From Amoebophrya sp. A120 (Eukaryota; Sar; Dinophyceae; Syndiniales; Amoebophryaceae), in the NCBI GenBank assembly GCA_905178155.1, contig CAJINV010000002.1, forward strand, positions 1,504,677 to 1,568,676: a stretch of DNA of 64,000 nt, read 5' to 3'. Under the pieces are notes generated by a model. It worked only from the letters and a program-made list of their open reading frames with translations. It was not told the DNA's origin and did no database searches. The position numbers and the translations under genes were made by a program. Position 1 is the first letter of the stretch, and every line of letters starts with the position of its first letter. Of the stretch, positions 46,501 to 56,018 are shown one piece after another.

Positions 46501-49099
46501 CGTCGGCAACAGGACCCTCCACTTCATGATACGTCCACGCACTGCAGATGTGCACCATCTCGCACAACCGCTGGCACTTTCTCGCGTTCTCAGCCTGCAC
46601 TGAGTCTTCACTTCCTGCCCCACCGCCAGAGCTGTGGAGGGCTTCCGATTCCGCGAAGAAGTGGGAAAAATTTTCGCTCATTTCGATGGAAAACAAATCG
46701 CCGCCCGCGAAGTCCTGGTTCGGGATAAAGTCACATTGTTTCGTGGTCGTTTTGCTGAATAACGGATGGTAGCCCGTGAAGGTAGGGAGGCGGAGGGAAG
46801 CAGCCGACTTGAGCTCCTCGTCGGCATGATCCGGTTTCAGCACACCCTGGTCAATGATCGCCGTCATCGGATCGGCAACTGGACACATGGCCTCCTGTTT
46901 CGCCGACGGCACTGAGTTGTTCCCAGCGTTACTTGTGCTCAGAATAATTTCTTCCAACTTCAGCCGCAGCTGGGCACACGCGTACAAAATCCGTTTTCCG
47001 TACAAATCCTCGACCGTCCAAGTGTCCTCCGTGGGCTTTTTATCCGACGATCCCGCCTCGTCATCCGCGAAAAACTTGTCCCAGCCGGTGGCTTTCAATG
47101 CAGTAGCTGCGCCGTTTTTCAGCTCCAGATGCTCTTGGTAGTAAATGCAGTAATCGTACAACGTCGTGAACTGTTTGTGATAAAACACGAGGTTGCTGAC
47201 GTCTTTGAAACTTGCTGCCCACGTGGCTTTGTACTGTTCTTCCTCAGTACTCGGGGCTGTGTTCCTTTCCGTGAAAACCGGGGCGCAAGAGTCGCTCACA
47301 CCGATGCTGCCAGAGGACAGTTTTGTGCACAGCTTCCCCTTGTCAGTCAATTTCTCCCCTTGTGCATCCATCCGGAACAGGTCCCCCGGCGCGAGCCGAA
47401 TCCTTTGCGATTCGCCTGGGTTTGTGTGGGTCATGTCCGCGATTAAAGAACTGTTGCCAAACGGGTCGTTCGGATCCAGTTCCCCCGGGCATGTTCCGAA
47501 CGAGGAGGCTCCTGCGGCTTCCGCAATACAAACCCCCTCCGCATAACTCTCCAGTAACGCTTTCAAATCCTCCATCCCCAGCCACCCGGGGAAGTCAAAA
47601 CAGGCCTTCTGCAGCACCTGCGCCTGCCTTTCCTTCCCGTCCACCGCCGGGACAGCTTCTCCGGGGGAAAACAAATTTCCGTTCATCGGATCTTTGCCCG
47701 TGTTGATTTTGTTGCACCAAGACAACGCAATCTTCCGCACGACAAAATTTGCCACAGAACTTGGCATCCCATCAGTCGAGTCATCTGCTGGATCGTACTC
47801 GATCAGACTGGAATGTAAATTCCCCACGATTCTGCCATTTTTCACCTTGCACAGCGATTGACTTTCGTCGAACCACCGGGACATTTTGATCGGTTGTGTT
47901 TGGGCGGGGGAGACGCCGGGGAGGAAGTAATACTCCAGGAACTCGAGGTTGTGTTCCAACGTCTGCAAGTTCAGCGGCACAAATTCCGACCCAAGTAAAT
48001 CTTTCACAGGGCCATTGTTCAAATCGCCAAAAATCTCCGCCAAAACTCCCCTGCTTGTTCCCTCGTTGTCTTCTGCTAAAAGCGTAGTTGTAAAATCATT
48101 TTTCCCAAAAAACCCACCCGCGATTTCTTTGGGATAAAAGTTCCCGACCGTCCCAGCGGACCCCTGCATCGCCGAAAGCATCCCGCCGCCGTCGCCCGTG
48201 GCGGTGATGTAGAGGGTCTTACAGATAGAGTCTGCGTACTGCCGGATCGCGGACCGGACTTGTGATGCGGGGAAGGATTCCAGGTTGAAGATGAGATACT
48301 GGTGGTTGTACGTGTTCAAGAACCAACCAACTTTCGCCTCGTATTTTTGTTCTTTCTCGCTGAATTCCGCAGTATGCCGGGCCTGCCACCAGTTCGCTGG
48401 GAGGAAATCTTGCCCGTCGTTCGGGAGATTTAGGGGCAGGGTCGGTGGGAGCGTTAATTTGAGCGTCATCTTGTTCTCGAGCTGCTCTTGCTGGTCGAGG
48501 TGGAACTTGCTTGTCGAGGAAGTAGATTCTTGAGTGGTCCTCATCTCCAGTAGCGTGCTGTAGTCCAGCTCACGACCCGGTAGCACAGAAGTGTGGGTTG
48601 TTGTCGGAGACCGTTTATTGTTCTTCTTTTCGCGGCAATCGTGGTCTCCCGCGTGATGATCTGGGACGAGATGACCAACAACATCGGAATCTTCGCATTC
48701 GGTCCCCTCAATTTCATCTCCGTGTTGTGCCGTTCTTTCCTCTTCATTGACCAAAGGAACAACTTCATCCTGGCCCCGTAGTGCGGCCTTCTCGTCTGCC
48801 TTCTGCTGCAAGAACAGAGGACGCTGCTGCTGCAGCTCCTGGTGCAATTCTTTGTTCTCAAGAACGGCGGTCACTTTCTCCTTGGCCTGCAAAAAGCTCC
48901 TGCGGCTCGTGCCGCGGAGACGACTTCCAGTTCCCGCCGCCCTGTCGGTTTTGACCGTTGCGCGGTGTTGCTGCACCTTTACCGCGGTACTAGTATCGGC
49001 GGAAATTAGCCCGTGCGCTCTTAAACAGCAGGAAGTGGCGTTCAGCAGTGCGGTGAGCTGCAGCAGGTGGTTCTTTTGGCTACCGATAGAAGCAGTCAT
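31527..49099 (-). CDS. Giant repeat-containing, probably secreted protein (~4769 aa)
   Basis: Thirteen exons: 49099-45427, 45116-44232, 43974-42772, 42501-42305, 42046-40629, 40365-39920, 39682-37909, 37624-36850, 36581-35389, 35103-33296, 33034-32350, 32038-31836, 31576-31527. They total 14310 nt, exactly 4770 codons, and all 12 introns are introners. The Met at 49099 precedes a signal-like hydrophobic stretch (HLLQLTALLNATSCC); a Met at 49288 is an alternative. Residues about 843-901 resemble a PAN/Apple domain (CQRLCEMVHIC..RCYVKN). A Cys-rich unit recurs near residues 1050, 1600 and 2218: MTWEHLF, EYSRSVCRQI, CVRMDYRRTS, CKAVPGWLS, LHFVYTRLQEYCEL, RRAGC. Residues about 3200-3860 are weakly fucolectin/discoidin-like. 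Residues about 3855-4690 contain DUF4116-like repeats (DHALKYDVLVATAAVQ). No catalytic motif is visible. A surface or secreted adhesion role is inference only. Confidence 0.85.
31582..31835 (-). mobile_element. Introner, family 1 (giant gene, intron 12)
   Basis: 254 bp, starting TATCCTGTGCAAAAATGTC and ending TTTTACATCTGATA. Flanks GCCTG and GCTTG form a TSD with one mismatch. Excision gives IWRKLQNCKVSE, then NR and the stop, parallel to the paralogue's C-terminus. Confidence 0.88.
32044..32349 (-). mobile_element. Introner, family 7 (giant gene, intron 11)
   Basis: 306 bp, starting TATGGACATGTC and ending ACACCCCCATA, with AAATCG-rich inverted subterminal blocks. Flanks AACGC and CACGC differ by one base. 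Excision gives NNFDLALQQNPD in frame. Confidence 0.87.
33040..33295 (-). mobile_element. Introner, family 1 (giant gene, intron 10)
   Basis: 256 bp, TATCAAATGTAAAAACGTC to TTTGTGCATTTGATA. Flanks GTGTT and ATGTT (one mismatch). Excision gives FAETLVTYDCHAL in frame. Confidence 0.9.
35109..35388 (-). mobile_element. Introner, family 4 (giant gene, intron 9)
   Basis: 280 bp, TATCCTGAGTAAAAACGTCC to GACGTTTTTACACAAGATA. Perfect TSD GGCAT. Excision joins the exon ending EEWIMP to the exon beginning GLQAGDSCEI in frame. Confidence 0.9.
36587..36849 (-). mobile_element. Introner, family 1, altered left end (giant gene, intron 8)
   Basis: 263 bp, starting TGTGGATTGCAAAAATGTC and ending ATATTTGCATTCGATA. 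Flanks CCGGT and CCGCT differ by one base. Excision gives RKMHNYRIHDFDS in frame. Confidence 0.87.
37630..37908 (-). mobile_element. Introner, family 4 (giant gene, intron 7)
   Basis: 279 bp, TATCCTGAGTAAAAAAGTAC to TACGTTTTTACTCAGGATA. Perfect TSD AACGC at 37625-37629 and 37909-37913. Excision gives DGQAFCQDRPAKG in frame. Confidence 0.92.
39688..39919 (-). mobile_element. Introner, family 5 (giant gene, intron 6)
   Basis: 232 bp, TATGAGAGTGCACAATCCCC to GGGAGTTGTGCACTCTCGTA. Flanks AGAAA and AGGAA differ by one base. Excision gives KSTTSFYENFHKL in frame. Confidence 0.9.
40371..40628 (-). mobile_element. Introner, family 3 (giant gene, intron 5)
   Basis: 258 bp, starting TATGACATGCTCAGACGTTA and ending CCTGAGAAGGTCATA. 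Perfect TSD CAGGA at 40366-40370 and 40629-40633. Excision restores the unit signature SSCRALPGWLS. Confidence 0.92.
42052..42304 (-). mobile_element. Introner, family 1 (giant gene, intron 4)
   Basis: 253 bp, starting TATGGATTGCAAATATGTC and ending TTTTTGCATTTGATA. Flanks CGCAG and CGGAG differ by one base. Excision joins IGLKTA to DAGTPAGSS in frame. Confidence 0.88.
42507..42771 (-). mobile_element. Introner, family 1 (giant gene, intron 3)
   Basis: 265 bp, TATCAAATGTAAAAATGTC to TTTTTGCATTTTTTGATA. Perfect TSD AAGTT at 42502-42506 and 42772-42776. Excision gives CALQETSCEETGLR in frame. Confidence 0.92.
43980..44231 (-). mobile_element. Introner, family 1 (giant gene, intron 2)
   Basis: 252 bp, CATCAAATGCAAAAATGTC to TTTTTGCACTTGATA. 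Perfect TSD TTTCG at 43975-43979 and 44232-44236. Excision gives VFGTETLDTNLAF in frame. Confidence 0.92.
45122..45426 (-). mobile_element. Introner, family 6 (giant gene, intron 1)
   Basis: 305 bp, TATTACAGTGAAAAATGCCC to GGGCATTTTTCACCTTGATA. Perfect TSD AATTC at 45117-45121 and 45427-45431. Excision gives LVQNFCVRMDYRR, matching the paralogue's uninterrupted VQNLCVRADFRR. Confidence 0.92.
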
Positions 49100-50718
49100 A
49101 TTGCGGCCCCCTTGCCTGCTAGCCCTACTCCGCAGCATGGGTGATGTGCTGACAAGTGTAGGGGGGTAGATAGCGTGGCTCAGAGAGAAGTTTTTCTGCT
49201 CCTGTCGTGTCATTCTAATTGGAGCCTCCGATGGAGAACATATGTGAACCAACTGGAACTTCCGCTCAAAGTTTTTTGAAGAGTGCAAAAATTAAGGGGG
49301 AAAGTAAATCTGAAAAGGGTGAGGAAGGGGAAACGTTTGGTGTAAGGGTGCTTTATTTCAAGGCTTCTAAGGTAAAAGCCTAAAGGTAGTTCTATTTTCC
49401 GCGTCTCCCAGGAGATTTGGAAAATTCCTTGTCCTTCCTGTGATTTTTGGAATTAGGTGTGAAAAAATTGGATTTATTCCTCCACATTTACTAAAGCTGC
49501 ACGATGAATGAAGACACATCACGAGGATGGGAATTATGGCTCCTCTTCATTTTATACTACAACGAACTTGCAGAGAACGAGACGATTCTGTGATGCCAGT
49601 GTCTGTGGACGACGAGCACAGCAGTGATCGAAGGCAGGGTCCTCGTGAAGAATGGCAGCTTGTAAGGAACAAACATCCTCGGAGATGACAGTCAGTCTCT
49701 TCTCCAAGAACGAGCAAGAACGACCTTAGTAAATCTTGTAGTTGCGCACGAAAAGATATTGAAGCACCAGACGATTTTTAGCAGCACGACCACGAGTACG
49801 AAGATACCAGGATCATCTGTGTCGTGCGCGGTGACTCAAAACTTGGCAGAGCTGACATAACGAAATTTATATTTAAGTAACCATGTTGAATCGTACCAAT
49901 AATTACTCGCAAACGATATTCGTGGACGACGAAAAAGAGCACGTCCGCTCGTTGCAGCACGATGCTCACAGAAGCAGTAGAACACGTATACGAACAGACA
50001 GGAAAGTAAAGGCAGCACCACGCTACAACGCAGCACGAAAAGCCGTTTTACTTTTTCCTTTTGAGTTGCTGGGGACGATAATTCGATGCATCATCGTGGG
50101 GTTTATTTTTCCGAGTTGTGGGACAAGTATCATCTCAGTGGAGGGAAGATGATAATTTTTGGATTGATACTTCTGAGGAAAGTCCATTTCAGTTTGTGGC
50201 CAGTAGGGTTAAAACGCTGTTAGGGTATACCAACAGGGGGCGCTTTAACCTATTTGACGCCACATCTTCGGATAGTAAGTATGATGATGCCGAGTAAAGA
50301 TCATGCTGCTCTCATCTCACAAGGAAATTTCGAAAAAAACGGGGTTTTCTATGTGAAACAATTACCGGTCGTTCTTGCACGACAGGTCAAAGGTTGAATC
50401 TCTGGGAAAATCGTCGGTGGTGGCTCGGGGTAGGTACGGTTGCTTTTTATCAAAAGAAATGTGTAAAAAGTTTTGAAAAACGAAACTGAGTGGTTGTATG
50501 TGCAAAGTTGTTCTGACGAATCTCAGACTTCTATATGCGAAATGAAAAATGCTACATAGTAAAAAACAGGTGACTTGCTATGCAAATGTAGTGGTTCTGA
50601 ATCATGTACAAGTTGTACTACAAAAATGTGAAGTGAAAGCAAACTGGTTTGAGATATTCTCGTGTACATCAAAATCGAAATCCCACCCCCCAAAAAATCA
50701 AAAATGCACTAAAGCACC
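49100..50718. other. Intergenic region between the giant gene and its paralogue
   Basis: About 1.6 kb (or 1.4 kb if the giant gene starts at 49288). I see no gene, GC island or introner. A few GATCATC and poly-T motifs are unremarkable. It should contain the giant gene's upstream region. Confidence 0.5.
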
Positions 50719-53700
50719 TCATCTTCTACCTGTGCAGTCAATTTTCCCGGCTCCCGTGCCACACTTCGTCGCGCATTCGGCGCTGACTTCCCCGGCGTCA
50801 CAGTTCCACATTCTGCGGCGAATCATCGAATCCATCGAATTGTTAAGCGTCCAAGTCCCGTTCGGCCCCGGCTGGCACAAAATTCCAACGTTTTGCTGGT
50901 TTCGCAGCGTCACCTTACACTCCGCGCCCTTCTCTCCCGGCAGGGGCTCCGGTTGCGGAGCCAGCGTGTAATCAATCGTTTCCTCCTCCACGATTTCGCA
51001 TTCGTAAGTCTTCAATTTGTCGTACGAGGGGGACGAGTCTTTCTCCTTCGCCTTGTATTGCCGCAGCAACTGTTCGTCTTCCACCATCGCCGGCCACACG
51101 TTGCAGTCCTTGTCCACCGCGGCCCTCCAAACGTCCAAATTCGGCTTCGCTGTGACCCCAGCAATTTTCAGGTACGTCGCCACGGTGCAATCGTCTTTCG
51201 ACAAAAGGGATTCATTCAACCCCTCCCCCGACACGTGGTCGCTCTGCCCTCTTGGGAATTTCTTCGCGCGCTCGTCGAAAAGCCATTCTAGCATGTGCAC
51301 ATCGGTCGCCAGAGGATTGGCCGATTTGTATCAAAAGGAAAAATCCCCCCGCCCCATATCAAAACGAAATATCTGCTGCCGGATTTGCGTACACAAATCA
51401 GCCTTGTCTTGCAGTAGAAGACTGCAGGCCCTCCATATCAAGCCGGAGTGGGGAGGTTTTGGCCTGGGCGCTCAGCATGACAAAAGTCCATGCTGTAGGT
51501 CCAGCAGCATCACAAACCGCCGGCATAATGCTTGTGGCCTTCTGCGTTTGCCTTCTCGCAAGACCGACACGATTTGTGACCACAAATCAGCATCACAAAT
51601 TTCCAAAAATACAGCTTTTCAGTATGGGGAGGGGGGATTTTTCCTTTTGATAATTTGCTGGTCGCAACCACCGCAGCTTTCCAACCGGAGGAGCAGTGTT
51701 CCAACACCGCATTTTTCGCCATCGAAGGGTTCAGCAAAAACGCGAGCTGCTTTTCCTGCACGTAGCCCTTGGGCTGCCAGGCGTGTCTATCAAAAGGAAA
51801 AATCCCCCCTCCCCATATCGAAAACGAAATTTGTGATGCTGTATTTGAGTACACAAATCGACTTGTAATGCTAGAACGCCAAGGGACGCAGCTGTGGCCT
51901 CGTTTGCAGGCAATTGGTCACGCTGTTTCCGCATTCCAGCTGCCCCCTGTCATGCCGAAGATGCAAGGCTTTCCCACGCCAACCCGCACTACAGTCCGCA
52001 TCTTTTCCCTTCTAGCATGACAAAGCTGATTTGTGACCACAAATTTCTAGTTTGAGTATGGGGCGGGGGGATTTTTCATTTTGATAGTGTCCAGTCTTCG
52101 TTCCCCCGACAAGACCCGCGTCCGGCGTGTCCCAAAAGCGCAGCATTTCACACCCAATTCTCCGCTGTTCATGGTCGGCGAACCGGAAGTCCAGCGTGAA
52201 GTCCGGTTTTTCGAGCCCAAAAACCATTTTGCTGAGGTATTTTAGCTTCTCGTCTTGCTCGAAAACCGCACCGTTGCTGGCGGTGTAATCCTGGTCTTTC
52301 GGTAACAGCCTTACCAGTTCGCAGTACTCTTGCAGCCTCGTGTAGACGAAGTGCAACTCGAATAAGTGCAATTTCGGCGCCAGCGGCTCTGCGTTTTGTC
52401 CGAGAAAGACCGCGCGACCCGGGAACGAGCTCGAAGAAATAGCCGGGACGCACTTGGGGAAAGCCGTCTCTCCGGTTTGCTTCTTCAGAAAATCGAGGGA
52501 ATCTAACGTCATTCTTGCGAGGTCTTTCTGATCTGGTTTCACAGCCCCCACGTCCGGCACCAACATGGCTTCGGCTTCGGCAGCGGTGTTAGCGAGGTGG
52601 CAAATCTGCCCTTTGGGGAACCAGTCTAGGTTTTTCCTAATGTCGTGGTCCTCGAGGGGCGAACTACCGGTCGAGGGGCGAACCAAATCCACTGCGTGGT
52701 ACCGACCCACCTCCTGCGGGAACGCCGTGGGCCGCCGTTTTTCCAGAGATTCGCAATCGGCGTCAGTACGCGAACCGCAGACGCCGAGGAGGTATCCCGC
52801 GATCCGCATTTGCAGCTCGAAAGCGGGCAACCACCCGGCCACGGCCTTGCATGCGGTGTGCAGCGTGTCGTAATGGAGAGAGTAGTCGTACATCTTGCGA
52901 GCACCAGAGGTGGAACTACTAGAGAGGCCGCGCAAGGGATCCAAGTAAGGCCCATTGAAGACCTCGTCGGCATACAAGTCGTCCAGCGCCGGACTTATTT
53001 TTCCTCGCGTTGTCAGTCCCTGTGCGAACGCCGTGCGGCGAAAGTCCGCCCGGACGCAAAGATTTTGCACCACGTTGACCAGCGCCGCCTGTGTGGTCGT
53101 CGTCTGGGCCACGCGGAACCGGTCGGAAGTGCCGGAAGTTTTGAACGCCGGTTCGAGGCAGCCGGGTTCGCAAATCTTTCCCTTGGAAAACCAATTGTTC
53201 CACTCGGCGGTTTTTTTTGGGTCGACGTCTTTGCCTTCGTCTTCCGCCAAGTCCCACCCGTAACCCGCCCCTTGCGGGTAAAATTTCGGGCGGATGTTAT
53301 CGAAAGGGAAAATCCCCCCTCCCCATATCAAAACGGAATTTCTGATGCTGGGTCTGTGTACACAAATCAGGTTTGTATTGCAAAGAGGCACTGCGGCCAG
53401 ATCCCCAGGCTAGGTAGGGGCGTATGGGTCTAGTTGCTCAGCATGGCAAACGGCTCCCCTTTAGGCACAACAGCATGAAAAATCGCTTCCATAATGGGGC
53501 GGAAGCTTCTGCCCTTGTCTTCTTGCAAGACAAATGTGATTTGTGACCTCAAATCAGCAACACAAATTTTAGGAAAAATACCTTTTCGGTATGGGGAGGG
53601 GGGATTTTTCCTCTTGATAGATGTACTCGCTGGTGCATTCCGGCCAGGGCTCCCACGACGAACTGTGGGCGTTTTCGGGTTTTTCGTAATTTCATCAAAT

Positions 53701-55285
53701 GGAAATACGTCTGGGTCTCTGGAAGGTTGCTAGGTTTGTCATGCTTGTCTGACAGGACTGCAGAGCTTGTATTATGCGTGTCCAGGACGAAAAGGCCCGT
53801 ATTTTCCTTGTCATGGAGAAACGCACTTTGTCATGCGGTATCGTGTGCGCAACTACACTTAGCTGCGCAAATATTTCTTATGCTTGGTCGTGTTCGCAGT
53901 GCATGATACAGACCGTTCATTATCATTTACTTATTTTAAGCAAACCGTGCATTACAAGTTTCCAGACGCAGACTACCACTACAAATTTTCAGTGCATAAA
54001 TCAGCATCGTCCGCCACGAGTTTGTTCTTTCCGATCGCACGGCAGAGGGAACGGCTGTACTCGTAAAGCATATCACGCCGTCAGCTGTTACAATCTCAAA
54101 CGTTACAATAGAGTAGTGAAATCTGTGATGCAAGAGTGCATGATCTAGCCAACTCTCATAGGATTGCGCATGACAAGTTCCGGAATCCCAAACCCCACTA
54201 CAACAATCTGGCGAAATTTCTATTGCAGAAAGTGGAACGCTCTGCGAGTCTGTCATGCTCATCATGCAACACGAGTCTCCGACTCTATTGTAACGTTTGA
54301 GAGTGTAACACCTGAGCGGGTTATAAAGCACCGCTTGGACTTCCTCCTCGTCCAAATCCACGCTCAGCTCCGGACTACCGCCCTTCAGGTAATACTCTTC
54401 GTGGTAAAGTTTCTTCGGCGAACCGCTGATATCATCGCCATCACTGAACAAGTGTTCCCACGTCATGCGGCGGGGGGGCGTGGTTTCGGAAGACAGGAAC
54501 ACGAGGGGATGTTCTTGCAGAGAAGAGAGATCTTCACCGGTGGGAAGATCTTTACCACCTTCCGGCGGGACAACTGAACCGGGGAGTAGTGGCCGGCCCG
54601 AAGTTGACCCAACTTGCTGCCCAACTTGTTGTTCCAGAAACTCCTGCTGCGGCGGGGGCGGATGTTCTTTTTCCTCTGGCTGTTTCATCTTCCCAACGAT
54701 CTTGTTTTTCCGGTTCCACCGCGCGAGCAGGGGTTTATTGTCTTGGTCGAGCGGACGATCCGTCGATGCGGCTTCAAGAACTACATCGGTCGCCACGGCG
54801 GAGGTGGCCTGCTTCTTCCCCTTGAAGTTCTTCCCCCGCGCGGCCGCACTCCTGTAGTTCTTGGTCGCCAACAGCGAGGTCCTTTTCTCGGCTATCAAAT
54901 GCAAATCTGTCTGGGTCTGGAAACTTGTGACGCAAGGAATGGAATCGTGAGCACACTGTAATGCGCTGCCAAGCATGACAAGCTTTTCCGTGGTTCTGAG
55001 TTGCGTACTCTGCATGAGAAACTGCGTTTTTGCATGACAGGCAAGAGGAGCTCTTTGTGGTGACGCAACATCACAGAGTTGAGAGTCATGCCAGACTACC
55101 ATGACAAATCTCGCAACTTCCCAGACCCAGACCTATTTGCATTTGATATCGGCATAATCTTCACGAGTTGTACTCCTGGCCGTCGTGGAGGTGGTCATCT
55201 TCATCTTCCCTCGACTCAGCAGAGTCCTCGTCGTTGCTGCTGCAGCGGCGGAGGAAACAACGGAGAAAACAACGGCTTTCTTCAT
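50719..55285 (-). CDS. Tandem paralogue of the giant protein, one repeat unit (~924 aa)
   Basis: Seven exons: 55285-55149, 54887-54326, 54065-53999 (approximate), 53687-53620, 53292-52087, 51782-51653, 51323-50719. They total 2775 nt, exactly 925 codons. The start MKKAVVFSVVSSAAAAATT resembles a signal peptide. The protein then follows one unit of the 31527-49099 product: RRMTWEHLF, YEYSRSLCRAIGKNKL, a CEPGCLEP motif, CVRADFRRTA, CKAVAGWLPAFELQMRI, WFPKGQICHLAN, LHFVYTRLQEYCELV, FADHEQRRIGCEML, QPKGYVQEKQL. It ends with the same C-terminal block (HCSSGWKAAV, DDCTVATYLKIAG, DCNVW) and a short Cys-rich tail. Conserved Cys pairs suggest a disulfide-stabilised extracellular protein. Function unknown. 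All six introns are introners, none at a position used in the neighbour. Confidence 0.85.
51329..51652 (-). mobile_element. Introner, family 2 (paralogue, intron 6)
   Basis: 324 bp, TATCAAAAGGAAAAATCCCC to GGGGATTTTTCCTTTTGATA. Perfect TSD ATTTG at 51324-51328 and 51653-51657. Excision gives VVATSKSANPLATD in frame. Confidence 0.92.
51788..52086 (-). mobile_element. Introner, family 2 (paralogue, intron 5)
   Basis: 299 bp, TATCAAAAGGAAAAATCCCC to GGGGATTTTTCATTTTGATA. Perfect TSD GTGTC at 51783-51787 and 52087-52091. Excision gives GGTKTGHAWQPKGY in frame. Confidence 0.92.
53298..53619 (-). mobile_element. Introner, family 2 (paralogue, intron 4)
   Basis: 322 bp, TATCGAAAGGGAAAATCCCC to GGGGATTTTTCCTCTTGATA. 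Perfect TSD GATGT at 53293-53297 and 53620-53624. Excision gives TSEYIRPKFYPQGAG in frame. It is most similar to the copy at 56090-56411, in opposite orientation (shared ACGCCCCTACCTAGCCTGG block). Confidence 0.92.
53693..53998 (-). mobile_element. Introner, family 1, degenerate (paralogue, intron 3)
   Basis: 306 bp, starting CATCAAATGGAAATACGTC and ending TCAGTGCATA, with the right TIR eroded to CCAGACGCAGACTACCACTA. Flanks AATTT and AATCA match only partly. Excision gives DDADYEKPENAHSS in frame, matching PENAHVESW of the neighbour. Probably an older copy. Confidence 0.75.
54071..54325 (-). mobile_element. Introner, family 3 (paralogue, intron 2)
   Basis: 255 bp, TATCACGCCGTCAGCTGTTA to CACCTGAGCGGGTTATA. 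Perfect TSD AAGCA at 54066-54070 and 54326-54330. Excision gives VQAVLYEYSRSLC, aligned with VFYEYSRSVC of the giant protein. Confidence 0.92.
54893..55148 (-). mobile_element. Introner, family 1 (paralogue, intron 1)
   Basis: 256 bp, TATCAAATGCAAATCTGTC to CTATTTGCATTTGATA. Perfect TSD TCGGC at 54888-54892 and 55149-55153. Excision gives REDYAEKRTSLLA in frame. Confidence 0.92.
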
Positions 55286-56018
55286 TTTTTCTCTCACAGC
55301 CGCGGAAGTACTTGAGGATTAGATTTGCAATGCACTGTTGGTTCGGAGGACAGGTGAAGAAAAGCGGTTTGTGGACAGCTTTCTTGGAATTGCCTGCAGG
55401 GCTAGGTTTTCCTAACTCTTTTCGAGAAAAAAAAGGGGTGTTCCTGGATTGATTCTTTATTTTACCAAATCATCGCTACTGAAGTTGAACTAGAAACAAG
55501 TCTCTATCAAGTACTTACACAATAAGTAAAGGTCTTGTTCGTGAGTTGTCCAGCGGCCGGACCAGCTTGGTGGACGAAAAACACGTACAGAGATTGCAAC
55601 GAAGACGAAGAGAATAAAACAAATAAATACGACTCCAGGTTTTGCACGGCGTGAGCGAAGGCATCACGGAAAGAACCAGTTCTTAAGAGTTCTTGGTGTT
55701 CCAGTACTATACATTTCTGAGCCGACACGACAACGAATGATCCATAGGGATGCAATAAGAATCTTCGTGCACGAAGAACGAATAGCAAACTAAACTTGGG
55801 TATCACAGGACCACAGCACGCACGCGGGGGAGGAGGCACGACTACGTCTCTCTACGACTACGATATATACGAACTGCATAAATCGTCGCAGAGGATTCGA
55901 GTCAGAACTTGAAGTAGGGTGCTCATGCTCATGCTAGTTGTGGTGACATTCTTTCACACTAGTATGGAGCTGCGGTCGTCGTTTTTCTTTCATTCACTTT
56001 TTCGCGTAATTCATCGCA
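55286..56018. other. Intergenic region upstream of the paralogue
   Basis: About 730 bp between the paralogue's start and the stop of the next small gene. I see no gene, introner or notable repeat. Confidence 0.5.
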
